Shown here: one piece after another, positions 50,666 through 59,786 of the stretch
Layout: each line of letters starts with the position of its first letter
Numbering within the stretch: the stretch's first letter is position 1
Origin: Thalassotalea insulae
GTDB taxonomy: Bacteria; Pseudomonadota; Gammaproteobacteria; Enterobacterales; Alteromonadaceae
NCBI RefSeq assembly: GCF_030161395.1
Contig: NZ_BSST01000001.1
Location: 1,922,001-1,986,000 of the forward strand
Direction of reading: 5' to 3'
DNA: 64,000 bases
Notes under the pieces: generated by a model
Database searches by the model: none
What the model was told of the DNA's origin: nothing
Seen by the model: only the letters and a program-made list of their open reading frames with translations
Translations under genes and position numbers: made by a program

Positions 50666-52509
50666 TCGTTCTCCTCTTGAGCAACAGTGCCCGATAAAAT
50701 TTCTTTGTTAACTACCTGGTTTCGGCCATTTTCTTTCGCCTGATATAAGGCTTTATCGGCGGCATTAAAAATATCAACTGGCTGAACATCTGCCTGATGC
50801 TGATAAGTACTGACTCCGCAACTAATAGTTAATGACAGTTCTGTAACACCAATATCAAAGATTTGTGCTATCACTTTTTCTCTGAGCTCATTCGCTAACG
50901 CCACGGCTCCAGCATTATCAGTTTCCGGCAGGATCAGACAAAACTCTTCGCCACCATAACGACAGGCAATATCAGTGCTCCGGCGCATTAACTGTTGAAT
51001 GGTTTTAGCTAATGTAACTAAGCAATTATCTCCGGCAGAATGACCATAATTATCATTAATTTTTTTAAAATAATCGATATCGATAATCACTAAACTTAAT
51101 GGCGTTAAATTACGACGACTACGACGAAATTCCGCTAGCATTTTTTGATCATAAAAGCGTCGGTTATAAAGACCCGTAAGCTCGTCCAAGGTATTTTTTT
51201 GTGCCAGTTCCCTGTTCGCTTCTTCCAGCTCCTGTAGCGCAATATTAAGCTCAAAAGTGCGTTCCTGAACTCTGCTCTCTAACTGTTCCTGAGTTCGAGC
51301 CTGCAATTCAATTAATTCGTCACGCACCTGTTTTGATTGCATTTCACTTTCTAGTGCCGCGCGTTGTGCACTATATTTTTTATCAATTTGCAATGCTGAC
51401 TGGCGCGCTAATAAATAAACAATAAATAATCCCGAACAACAATTCCCAAAGGTATAAGTCAAGGCATCAAAATCAAACCAGCCAACTAGCAGCACATTAA
51501 CAATGACCACTAATGCTTGTATCACAACAAACCCGGTAAATAATTTGGCTAATCTATCCTGCCCCCGTAGCAGCGTTTTCACTAGCACACCAAGTAGCAC
51601 TATCGAGACGATACTAAGCAACTGACTGATCAAGAAATTGACGTTAAGAGGTAAAAATATGCTCAAGCCAATATTAAACAACATTAACCAGGCCGTAGCG
51701 CAAAACAACTGATATATTTTTGGCTGACGCGCCGCTAAATTAAACAATTGTCCGCTAAAGCCGAGTAATGTAATTACCGATAGCGATGTTAATACTGGTA
51801 TTTCAAGGCCACGCACTAATGTGAGTCCAGGAAAAATAGTATGCAGATTCACACCGTAAATCACAGCCAACAGCAAAGACTGCAATAAATAATATCCCGC
51901 CAGTAAAAACATCATTTGTTGCTTATTGGCGAAAGCGACGAACAATAGAATCACCGCAAACGCAAAGAGGCTGCCAACCGCGAGGCCTAACGATAAATAT
52001 TCAGCTGCCAGAAATTGGCTAAACTGCACTTCGCTCATTAACTCTAGAGTTAAAAAATCAGCCATTGGCGAGCTTAACGCAAGATAAACAGTAATAGTTT
52101 GTTCGGAAGTCAAGGTGATCGCACTATGGATGAGGTTATTGAGTTCACGTTCACTGACTAGTGACTTAACATTGGCTGATGGCGTTTCAACAAAAAATCG
52201 TTCAGCGAAAATATATTCGCCCCCCGTTAACACCAACTGAAAATGTGCCTCCTGCTTAGTATGGTTAGTCAACTTTACCGCTAACCAATTTAAGGGCTCA
52301 GTAATTGGTACACGATTCCCAGCTTGTTGCTGCCAGAACTGCTGTTCAATAGTGAGCACTTTATCAATCGGCAATGATTGCGCCTGAGATGACGGTAGCA
52401 CAAAGTACTGAACCGAAATCGATTTATCGGTCACTGTTAACTCGCTGGCACAGAGCAAATCTGTCACCAATACCGACACTAATAACAAGAGGGTTCCTGT
52501 TATTCGCAT
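50662..52509 (-). CDS. Membrane diguanylate cyclase, 7TMR-DISM type
   Basis: A 615-residue protein. After a signal peptide comes an extracytoplasmic beta domain of the 7TMR-DISM extracellular type (about 25-170, with PLNWLAVKLTNHTKQEAHFQLVLTG), then seven transmembrane helices (about 178-380), a coiled coil, and a GGDEF domain starting NTLDELTGLYNRRFYDQ. The active site GGEEF (about 518-522) is intact and preceded by an RxxD inhibitory site (RSTD), so it should make c-di-GMP with product inhibition. It overlaps tatD by ten bases and hemB by four. Confidence 0.9.
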   Translation of the reverse strand: MRITGTLLLLVSVLVTDLLCASELTVTDKSISVQYFVLPSSQAQSLPIDKVLTIEQQFWQQQAGNRVPITEPLNWLAVKLTNHTKQEAHFQLVLTGGEYIFAERFFVETPSANVKSLVSERELNNLIHSAITLTSEQTITVYLALSSPMADFLTLELMSEVQFSQFLAAEYLSLGLAVGSLFAFAVILLFVAFANKQQMMFLLAGYYLLQSLLLAVIYGVNLHTIFPGLTLVRGLEIPVLTSLSVITLLGFSGQLFNLAARQPKIYQLFCATAWLMLFNIGLSIFLPLNVNFLISQLLSIVSIVLLGVLVKTLLRGQDRLAKLFTGFVVIQALVVIVNVLLVGWFDFDALTYTFGNCCSGLFIVYLLARQSALQIDKKYSAQRAALESEMQSKQVRDELIELQARTQEQLESRVQERTFELNIALQELEEANRELAQKNTLDELTGLYNRRFYDQKMLAEFRRSRRNLTPLSLVIIDIDYFKKINDNYGHSAGDNCLVTLAKTIQQLMRRSTDIACRYGGEEFCLILPETDNAGAVALANELREKVIAQIFDIGVTELSLTISCGVSTYQHQADVQPVDIFNAADKALYQAKENGRNQVVNKEILSGTVAQEENE

Positions 52510-53294
52510 AATCGCTCCATTCCAAAGACGTCAACGCTATTAGTCATACTATATCGCATAATATCGTCAGTAGAACAGCCCATTTCCTGCGCTAAAACCT
52601 GGACAATATAAGGTAAATAACCTGGTTCATTGCGGCTACTTTTCGGCTTAGGTCGGATATTCCTTGGTGTTAAATAAGGCGCATCTGTTTCTATCATTAA
52701 ACGCTCGAGCGGAATATGTTTAACTATCTCTCTCAATTCCTGGCCACGGCGTTCATCACAGACCCAACCCGTAATACCAATATACATGTTGTGCGCTAAG
52801 CAAGCCTTTAATTGCGTTAAATCTCCAGTAAAGCAATGGGACACCATAGCGGGTACTTTACTAACAAAAGGCATTAGTATTTCCAGCCAGCTATCAAAAG
52901 CATCACGCTGGTGTAAAAACAGCGGCATTTTTAATTTGCTAGCCAGCGCAACTTGGTCGGCAAAAACTTTTTGTTGATTTTCCGGCGTAGAAAAATTTCG
53001 GTTAAAATCTAAACCACATTCCCCAATAGCTTTGACATAAGGTGATTGTGCTAATAATTGCAGCTCAGTGAGGTAATTATCGCTAACATTATTCGCATCA
53101 TGAGGATGCACGCCAGCGGTACAAGCTAGGTATTGCGGATACTGTTGGCATAATGCCAAAGCTTGCTGACTTTCGTTGACGTTAGTACCGGTAACTAGCA
53201 AACCTTTTATACCTGCGGCTTGAGCTCGCTCAATCACTAGTTCCCGATCTTTATCAAAACGAGAGTTTGTAAAATTAACGCCTATGTCTATCAA
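52500..53294 (-). CDS. tatD: TatD-family metal-dependent DNase
   Basis: A 264-residue TIM-barrel hydrolase. Metal ligands are visible in DIGVNFTNSRF (in place of the usual HxH, an N-x-T), GVHPHDA, ECGLDFNRN, FLHQRDA, HCFTGD and ETDAPYLTPRNIRPK. TatD proteins are 3'-5' DNases and not part of the Tat translocon, though the gene lies after tatABC as in E. coli. E. coli TatD also has N-x-T at the N-terminal position, which supports tatD over the ycfH and yjjV paralogues. Confidence 0.92.
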   Translation of the reverse strand: MIDIGVNFTNSRFDKDRELVIERAQAAGIKGLLVTGTNVNESQQALALCQQYPQYLACTAGVHPHDANNVSDNYLTELQLLAQSPYVKAIGECGLDFNRNFSTPENQQKVFADQVALASKLKMPLFLHQRDAFDSWLEILMPFVSKVPAMVSHCFTGDLTQLKACLAHNMYIGITGWVCDERRGQELREIVKHIPLERLMIETDAPYLTPRNIRPKPKSSRNEPGYLPYIVQVLAQEMGCSTDDIMRYSMTNSVDVFGMERLCE

Positions 53295-53328
53295 ATCATC
53301 TGTTCGCTATGTTGCCGTTAAACAAAAC

Positions 53329-54087
53329 TTATTCGTGGTTTACTTCTTCCGTCGATTGCTCATCGTCTTCCTTGTAATAAATACTAGAAATAAAGACTCC
53401 AAGCTCAAACAATAACAACATAGGTACAGCTAATAAGGTTTGAGAAATCACATCAGGTGGTGTCAATAACATACCGATGACAAATGCACCGACAACAATA
53501 TAAGGTCTTTTTTTGCGTAAACTATAGGGATCGGTAAAGCCAGTCCAGCACATTAAGATAATAACAATAGGGATTTCAAAGGCGATACCAAAGGCAAAAA
53601 ATAATTTTAAAACGAAATCAAGATAACTGCTAATATCAGTGGCAATGTTAACGCCCTCTGGTGCGACAGAAGTAAAAAAGGCAAACACTATCGGAAACAC
53701 CACGTAATAAGAAAAAGCGATCCCACCGTAAAACAAAAAACTACTGCCAAACATTAATGGCGCAATTAACTTTTTCTCGTTTTTATACAAACCAGGGGCA
53801 ATAAAGGACCACACTTGATACAAGATATAAGGCATGCTGATAAACAGTGCCAACACTATGGTTAGCTTAAAAGGGGCAAAAAACGATGAAGCAACATCGG
53901 TTGCAATCATCTGTCCACCTTCAGGCATAGTCGCTAACAATGGTTGAGAAACATACTCGTAAATATCGTTAGCAAAATAGATCATCGAGCAGAACACGAC
54001 CAATACCGCTAATACCGCGTGCAATAACCGCGAACGTAATTCGAGCAAATGATCAAATAACGTATATTGTTTGCTTGATGAACTCAT
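53329..54087 (-). CDS. tatC: Twin-arginine translocase subunit TatC
   Basis: A 252-residue inner-membrane core of the Tat exporter, with six predicted helices; it binds the twin-arginine signal with TatB. The conserved start is FDHLLELRSRLLHAVLAVLVV, followed by PFKLTIVLALFISMPYILYQVWSFIAPGLYKNEKK and the loop FGSSFLFYGGIAFSYYVVFP. The C-terminal tail is acidic (EDDEQSTEEVNHE). It overlaps tatB by one base in the tatABCD run. Confidence 0.97.
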   Translation of the reverse strand: MSSSSKQYTLFDHLLELRSRLLHAVLAVLVVFCSMIYFANDIYEYVSQPLLATMPEGGQMIATDVASSFFAPFKLTIVLALFISMPYILYQVWSFIAPGLYKNEKKLIAPLMFGSSFLFYGGIAFSYYVVFPIVFAFFTSVAPEGVNIATDISSYLDFVLKLFFAFGIAFEIPIVIILMCWTGFTDPYSLRKKRPYIVVGAFVIGMLLTPPDVISQTLLAVPMLLLFELGVFISSIYYKEDDEQSTEEVNHE

Positions 54088-54437
54088 TAATTATCGCTTT
54101 CTTTTTTCTTTGCTGAAGTGATGTCTTCAGGCTGAGATGGCTCTTTTTTATAAGGCTGCTGCACAGACTCAGCCGCCTCTTGCAAAGTTTTTAATGATTG
54201 GGCAACTTCTGGCGATAAATTTTCCAGATTAGACTGCTCAGCTTTTTTTAAATTGGCATGGAGCTCTTGAATTCTTAACTCTTCCGTTAATTCAGTTTTT
54301 ACACTATTACTAAAATTTTTAACACCACTAATCCAGGCTCGTACAGTACGAATAGCAACAGGTAAACGCTCCGGCCCGAGTACCACTAAGCCAATCACTG
54401 ATATTAATAACAGCTCCCAAAAACCAATATCAAACAT
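54087..54437 (-). CDS. tatB: Sec-independent translocase subunit TatB
   Basis: A 116-residue protein with one N-terminal helix and the TatB signature MFDIGFWELLLISVIGLVVLGPERLPVAIRT (Glu in the hinge and GPERLP), then an amphipathic helix and a long charged tail. It forms the receptor complex with TatC. The upstream tatA ends three bases before it. Confidence 0.96.
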   Translation of the reverse strand: MFDIGFWELLLISVIGLVVLGPERLPVAIRTVRAWISGVKNFSNSVKTELTEELRIQELHANLKKAEQSNLENLSPEVAQSLKTLQEAAESVQQPYKKEPSQPEDITSAKKKESDN

Positions 54438-54440
54438 CGG

Positions 54441-54665
54441 CTAAACTTTGTCTTTTTCTTTAGCGTCAGCGTTAACGTTTTCCGCTGAATTATCCGTTAA
54501 AGCATCTTTTTCCTTGTCCGCTTTATCTTCATCACTAACCGCTTTTTTAAAGCCTTTAACTGCCGAGCCTAAATCTGAACCCAGGTTACGTAATTTTTTT
54601 GTGCCAAACAAAAGTATGACGATCACGGCAATAATCACTAATTGCCAAATACTTATACCACCCAT
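54441..54665 (-). CDS. tatA: Sec-independent translocase subunit TatA
   Basis: A 74-residue pore-forming subunit: short helix (GGISIWQLVIIAVIVILLFG), hinge FGTKKLRNLGSDLG, amphipathic helix (SAVKGFKKAVSDEDKADKEK) and a charged tail. It heads the tatABCD transcript, with AGGAG six bases before the ATG. Confidence 0.96.
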   Translation of the reverse strand: MGGISIWQLVIIAVIVILLFGTKKLRNLGSDLGSAVKGFKKAVSDEDKADKEKDALTDNSAENVNADAKEKDKV

Positions 54666-54758
54666 GAAAAAAACTCCTATAATTCAATTGAATCCATTAT
54701 AAAGTTTATTTAAAAAAAAGCACCAATTAGCCACGCAAAAGATGAGGTAAAACAAACT

Positions 54759-55811
54759 TTGCTAGATAAGCCCAACAATAGAGTTATCGCTGCCGTTATT
54801 GTTGCATTGCTGGCATTTATCGTTCAGTTACCGCTAAGCGCCTGCCCAGCGGATAATAATCAGCCAAAAACTAAGCAACAAAGCGATAAAGTCACAAACA
54901 AACCAACGACTCATTCATTACAAAATCCCTGTCACTCCCCCCATACAGAGGTTGACGATTACCATTGGATGGAACAACTTCATCAAACGGTCTCCGATTC
55001 GGTTTTTCAATCCGCAATGTGGTTTGATAACTTTTTCCTCGATGAAAATTCAGAACAAGAAAGTCCAAAGGTGACAGCAAAAATACGTTTTGGTTGGGAG
55101 CCAAAAGCCAGAGACTGGAGTGAATTTGATACCCGTTTTCGGGTAAAAGTGAAACTACCCCATTTTAAAGATAGGGTCGATATCATTTTATCGGATGACG
55201 ACGATATCAACCAGAGTCAACTGCCATTAGAAACGGTGAATTCACGCCCCGATGATGAAGATGAACACTTTGCTGCCGCGGTCAGATATACTCATAATCG
55301 CAGTGACACCAAATTACTTGAGTCTCGCATCGGTATTTCAGGTGGTGATATCTTTGTCAAAACCAAACATAAAAGACGCTTTAATTGGCACGATATTAAT
55401 AGTATAAAAATTGAACCTTCAGTTTATTATTTTTTAGATGACGGCTTAGGCGCTAAACTGTTGCTTGAGTATGATTACCAGGCGACACAACGAACACAAT
55501 ACCGTATTAACTACAGCGTCCGGGTATCAGAGTCATTTAGTGGTCTACGCTGGAAACACGGTTTCTATAAACTCACTCAGCTACAGCAAAACGCGGCAAC
55601 TATTACTGCCTTTCAGGTAGAAGGAGAGCGTAATGGCAAACGAGGCTTTATTATCGATAAATACACCCTAAGTTATCGCTACCGATTCAACGCGTTAAAA
55701 AGCTGGTTATTTTTTGAAGTAGAACCTTTTTTAGAATGGCCGGAAAAACAACATTACAGCACCACGCCAGGAATAGCGTTAAGAGTAGAAGGCTTTTTTT
55801 CCAAAGGCTAA
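54759..55811 (+). CDS. Hypothetical envelope protein, probably outer-membrane beta-structured
   Basis: Not recognised. The 350-residue protein starts at a TTG (54759) with GAGG 11 bases upstream; no ATG is available in frame. The N-terminal hydrophobic segment ends in LPLSACPAD, which could be a lipobox (LSAC) or a simple signal-peptide end. The mature part is rich in alternating polar/aromatic strands (KVTAKIRFGWEPKARDW; TQYRINYSVRVSESFSGLRW; KYTLSYRYRFNALKSWLFFE) and ends near a terminal aromatic (VEGFFSKG), as in outer-membrane barrels. It is divergent from tatA and convergent with the GGDEF-EAL gene. Confidence 0.65.
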   Translation: MLDKPNNRVIAAVIVALLAFIVQLPLSACPADNNQPKTKQQSDKVTNKPTTHSLQNPCHSPHTEVDDYHWMEQLHQTVSDSVFQSAMWFDNFFLDENSEQESPKVTAKIRFGWEPKARDWSEFDTRFRVKVKLPHFKDRVDIILSDDDDINQSQLPLETVNSRPDDEDEHFAAAVRYTHNRSDTKLLESRIGISGGDIFVKTKHKRRFNWHDINSIKIEPSVYYFLDDGLGAKLLLEYDYQATQRTQYRINYSVRVSESFSGLRWKHGFYKLTQLQQNAATITAFQVEGERNGKRGFIIDKYTLSYRYRFNALKSWLFFEVEPFLEWPEKQHYSTTPGIALRVEGFFSKG

Positions 55812-55820
55812 CATTATTAG

Positions 55821-58439
55821 CTAAGCTGAAACCTTAGGAAGATCATCAATTAACTCACTTTCATCAACAATACGACCAGGACGGTTAATATGATACCCTT
55901 GACCAAATTCACACCCAGCTTGTTGTAATCGGTCCAGCATTTCCTGAGATTCAATGCCCTCGGCCACTAGCCGATAACCAAATTGGTCTCCTAACTGATG
56001 TAATGCTTTAACTAAAGAAATGTTGTTACTATTATTTTTTAATGAACGAACGAAGCTTCGATCTAACTTAATAAATTCAAACGGATAGTTATATAAAAAG
56101 TTAAACGATGATAAACCAGCACCATAATCATCAAGTGCTAATTTCACGCCAAACGCTTTTAATCGTTTTAAGCCCTTAAGTGCTAATTCTGTGTGTTGAC
56201 TAAAGGCAGATTCATTAAATTCGAGAATTAATCGCTCTGGCTCGACTGTATTGCCTTTAATCAGCTGGATCAGCGCATTCAGTTGATTAGCTTGAGTAAG
56301 GTGACGACCGGATAAATTGACACCAATAAACGCATGCTGATATTCATGACTTGATTGCCAACTTTTTAGCTGCAAACACACTTGCTCTATCACCCAGATT
56401 TCAATTTCTAAGATCATGCCTGTTTCTTCTGCCATAAACAGAAATTCACTCGGCGTTAATAAACCTTTGGTTGGGTGTTGCCAGCGAAGTAACGCTTCAA
56501 ATCCAAGAGTGCGGGTGAGCTCTAAATCAGAAATTTTTTGGTAATGTAACTCAAACTGTTTCTCTTTAATCGCGATGCGTAATTCTTGCTCAAGCGTCAT
56601 GCTGGCAATTAACTGTTCCCGCATACTTTCATCAAAAAAGACATAACGACCACGTCCCAAACTTTTAGCCTGGTACATGGCTGCATCAGCATCACGCAAA
56701 ATCTCATTGGTATCATTATAATGATTGCTACATAAGGCAATACCAATACTGGCATTGGAATACAGCACATGACCATTAATTTCAAATGGTTGCTCTATCG
56801 CAGAAATAATTCGTGACGCTACTTCTTCAACATCGTCCTGACAATGTAAAGAATCGAGTAAAATAACAAATTCATCACCACCTAAACGAGCAAGAATATC
56901 GTTATCGCGAACGCAATCCGATAGACGGGCAGCAATTTCGATTAAAAACTCATCGCCGGCATGATGCCCTAAGGTATCATTGATCATTTTAAAACGATCT
57001 AAATCAATAAAAAGTACAGCAAATCTATGGTTTGGATGACGCTTAACGTGTTTAATCGCATACGACAGTCGATCAGAAAACATCGCCCGATTTGGCAACT
57101 TAGTTAACGCATCATGATGAGCTTCAAAAAACAGCTGTTGCTCTGCTTTTTTCCGTTCCTCTATCTGCATACGCAAATTCAAATTAGTCGCTTGTAGCTC
57201 TTGGGTTCGCTGATTAATAATGCGCTCAAGCTCTTCCTTACTATGCTCAACGTCTTCCTGTGCTTTTTTCCGCATAATGGCAGAAGCGATATGCTGACTA
57301 ACAAAGCGTATTAACTCAATATCATTTTCTTGATAAGCATAACTATCCTGATAATGCTGAATCGCCAGCACCCCGATAATATTATCCTGTTCCATTAACG
57401 GACAGCCCAACCAGGCTTTCGGTAATCGCTCACAAGGATAAGGACGGGAAAATGGGCTAACGGCTATTTCACCATCATGGCTAAGACGATATATTTGTCC
57501 TTCTCGGATCAAGATAGGTAAGCCGATTTCAATCGCTAACTCTGTTAAACCATTAGCTGGTTTTCTAGGCTCAGGGGGCGATAGCTTTTCATCCTGATAA
57601 TAGGGGAATGATAATAACTGCTGTTGCTCAGATAACAATGCAATATATAAATTCTTCGCTGGCAACAAGCTGGCAACTTCTTTATGCAATGATGCATAAA
57701 AACTATCAATATCCTGATTGGCCGCGGATAACTCGGAAATCGCCAATAACGCTTTATGCGTTTTCACCGCTTTTTGACGTTCAGCAATTTCTTGCTGCAG
57801 CTTTTTATTAGTTTCTGTTAATTTTTGCGTCCGTTGACGAATATTTTGCTCTAACAGCTCTCGACTACGTACTCTATCTATTGCTGTCACTAAATGTTCT
57901 GCAATAAATTCAAGCAATTGGCAATCCCGGTCATCAAAATAAAGCTTTTCATCATAACTGGTTAAGGCAATCACTCCAATAACCTGACGGCCTCGACGTA
58001 ATGGCACACCAAGCCAGTCAACACAGGCTGAGCCGTATAATACAATTTTTTCGGCGCGTGCTAACGCCATGCGTTCAGCTGAATTACAGTGAAGAGGTTC
58101 TTCTTGATTAAACACCATATTGGTTAAGCTTTGACGCCAATTATGGTTATCAAGATGCTCAAATATTCGTTCTTCTTTGGTATTCTGGCTATGGGCTAGT
58201 GATAACTGACGGGAGTCATTTAATAAAACAATATAGAAGCTGTCTGTGATCAATAGCGATTTGATCACCGACTCCAAAGCATGATAAAAAGACGACATGT
58301 TGGTAACAGTGCTTGCCAGTTCAGATAACTGTAACAGCCCTGATTGCATCGTTTTAACTTGTCGATACTTTTTTAACAACGATTTTAACTTAGGGAGTTG
58401 CTTCGTTGCTTGTGTATCCTTTTTCGCCCTTACTTCCAT
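55821..58439 (-). CDS. GAF-GAF-GGDEF-EAL cyclic-di-GMP protein
   Basis: An 872-residue cytoplasmic protein without membrane helices. Two GAF domains (about 50-195 and 235-390) are each followed by coiled coil, then a GGDEF domain with an intact RLGGDEF (about 518-524) and an EAL domain from about 630. EAL residues are mostly kept: GFEALLRW (about 648), VNLSGRHL, LEFNES (usually LEITES), LDDYGAGLSSF, IKLDRSFV, AEGIES and GQGYHINRP. It could synthesise and/or hydrolyse c-di-GMP, tuned by a GAF ligand. Hybrid proteins of this plan often run mainly as phosphodiesterases; which activity dominates cannot be read here. Confidence 0.9.
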   Translation of the reverse strand: MEVRAKKDTQATKQLPKLKSLLKKYRQVKTMQSGLLQLSELASTVTNMSSFYHALESVIKSLLITDSFYIVLLNDSRQLSLAHSQNTKEERIFEHLDNHNWRQSLTNMVFNQEEPLHCNSAERMALARAEKIVLYGSACVDWLGVPLRRGRQVIGVIALTSYDEKLYFDDRDCQLLEFIAEHLVTAIDRVRSRELLEQNIRQRTQKLTETNKKLQQEIAERQKAVKTHKALLAISELSAANQDIDSFYASLHKEVASLLPAKNLYIALLSEQQQLLSFPYYQDEKLSPPEPRKPANGLTELAIEIGLPILIREGQIYRLSHDGEIAVSPFSRPYPCERLPKAWLGCPLMEQDNIIGVLAIQHYQDSYAYQENDIELIRFVSQHIASAIMRKKAQEDVEHSKEELERIINQRTQELQATNLNLRMQIEERKKAEQQLFFEAHHDALTKLPNRAMFSDRLSYAIKHVKRHPNHRFAVLFIDLDRFKMINDTLGHHAGDEFLIEIAARLSDCVRDNDILARLGGDEFVILLDSLHCQDDVEEVASRIISAIEQPFEINGHVLYSNASIGIALCSNHYNDTNEILRDADAAMYQAKSLGRGRYVFFDESMREQLIASMTLEQELRIAIKEKQFELHYQKISDLELTRTLGFEALLRWQHPTKGLLTPSEFLFMAEETGMILEIEIWVIEQVCLQLKSWQSSHEYQHAFIGVNLSGRHLTQANQLNALIQLIKGNTVEPERLILEFNESAFSQHTELALKGLKRLKAFGVKLALDDYGAGLSSFNFLYNYPFEFIKLDRSFVRSLKNNSNNISLVKALHQLGDQFGYRLVAEGIESQEMLDRLQQAGCEFGQGYHINRPGRIVDESELIDDLPKVSA

Positions 58440-58559
58440 CTAAGGCTAGCCTATTCAGTTTTTATTGTTTTAATATCAGAAGCGGATAGTCTAACAAAAT
58501 ATATAACCATTACCAGAGGCTATGTATAAAAATTATGCAATTAATAAATTCTAGGGTAA

Positions 58560-58583
58560 AAAAAACCGGCAACAGCCGGTTTT
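58560..58583 (-). terminator. rpoH terminator
   Basis: AAAAACCGGC (58560-58569) pairs with GCCGGTTTTT (58574-58583) around an AACA loop, with A and T runs on both sides. It lies just after the rpoH stop and before the GGDEF-EAL gene. Confidence 0.9.
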
Positions 58584-58600
58584 TAGTAGATAAGATAAAC

Positions 58601-59464
58601 TTAAGCAGCCATACCTGATTTCAGTTTATTCAAGGCATTTTTCTCTAACTGACGAACACGTTCAGCTGAGATCTGATATTTATCTGCTAATTCTTGCAAG
58701 GTACTTTTATCATCATTTAACCAACGGGTTTTAATGATATCCTGACTACGATCATCTAATGCTACTAATGCATTGGCCAAACGTTGATTGGCATGATCTT
58801 CCCAGTTACTTTCTTCAACCTGTTCCGCAATATCAGACTGCTTGTCTTCCAAATATTGGGCAGGTGCAAAACTCATACCTTGGCCACTATCGTCATCATC
58901 AGATGAAATTTCAAAGGTTTGGTCCTGACTAGTCATCCGAGATTCCATTTCTAACACGTCTTTCTCACTAACCCCCAGTGTTTCAGCAACGTTAGATACT
59001 TCATCATTGCTAAACCAACCTAAACGTTTTTTATTTTTACGAAGATTAAAAAATAATTTACGCTGTGCTTTAGTCGTTGCAACTTTAACGATACGCCAAT
59101 TGCGCAGCACAAATTCATGAATTTCTGCTTTAATCCAATGAACAGCAAATGAAACCAAGCGCACCCCAACTTCAGGGTTAAAGCGTTTAACCGCTTTCAT
59201 TAGCCCGACATTTCCTTCCTGAATTAAGTCCGCTTGTGGTAAACCATACCCGGCATAACCTTTCGCCACATGCACGACAAAGCGCAGATGCGACATAATC
59301 AATTCTTGAGCAGCTTGTAAGTCGTTTTCTTGATGTAAACGAGTTGCAAGCTCATGCTCTCTTTCAGCACTCAACATTGGAATGCTATAAGCTGATTGCA
59401 CGTAGGCTTCAATGCTACCGCTTTGCGGTACCGTTAGCGCCATAGATTGCATAGTATCACTCAT
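58601..59464 (-). CDS. rpoH: Heat-shock sigma factor (sigma-32)
   Basis: Directs RNA polymerase to heat-shock promoters. The 287-residue protein has region 2 (LILSHLRFVVH-like LIMSHLRFVVHVAKGYAGYGLPQADLIQEGN), the RpoH box QRKLFFNLRKNKKRLGW, and region 4 helix-turn-helix (STLQELADKYQISAERVRQLEKNALNKLK). An acidic insert (SSDDDDSGQGMS) lies between regions 3 and 4 as in other RpoH proteins. It follows ftsYEX, the conserved order. Translational control by mRNA structure, as in E. coli, is possible but was not modelled. Confidence 0.97.
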   Translation of the reverse strand: MSDTMQSMALTVPQSGSIEAYVQSAYSIPMLSAEREHELATRLHQENDLQAAQELIMSHLRFVVHVAKGYAGYGLPQADLIQEGNVGLMKAVKRFNPEVGVRLVSFAVHWIKAEIHEFVLRNWRIVKVATTKAQRKLFFNLRKNKKRLGWFSNDEVSNVAETLGVSEKDVLEMESRMTSQDQTFEISSDDDDSGQGMSFAPAQYLEDKQSDIAEQVEESNWEDHANQRLANALVALDDRSQDIIKTRWLNDDKSTLQELADKYQISAERVRQLEKNALNKLKSGMAA

Positions 59465-59495
59465 TTATAAAACCCTTTTCTTAGCTTGGCTCGCG

Positions 59496-59504
59496 ATAAT
59501 AACA
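59496..59504 (-). promoter_or_regulatory. Possible extended -10 promoter of rpoH
   Basis: On the minus strand TGTTATTAT (TG-n-TATTAT; hexamer at 59496-59501) lies about 25-30 bases upstream of the rpoH ATG, with only a weak -35. The remaining 59505-59786 gap is AT-rich; I see no gene, no sigma-E-type motif and no clear terminator for ftsX in it. Confidence 0.35.
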
Positions 59505-59786
59505 CGAACAAACAAATTGATCGACTACTTATCATCATTGAATAAAACAATCATTCGATGATTTAATACCCTATCTTACTAGACAGTGTAATACAATAAA
59601 TGCTTTCAACAACTTGCCGATAAATTTGTATTATTTTGTTAATAACCGGACGATTTTACCTAATTAAAAACACGGCAAAATTAAGCACTATTTTCATTGT
59701 TACTTAAACTTAAGAAAAAATATGACGAGAACTTAAGCGCTGGCTTGGACTGATGGCATACTGGCTGTTAGTCAATTTCAGGCGTA

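Noticed and set aside
59505..59786. A gene or small RNA in the ftsX-rpoH gap
   Set aside because: No ORF of use, no hairpin with U-tract and no sigma-E or sigma-32 promoter motif could be supported by eye.
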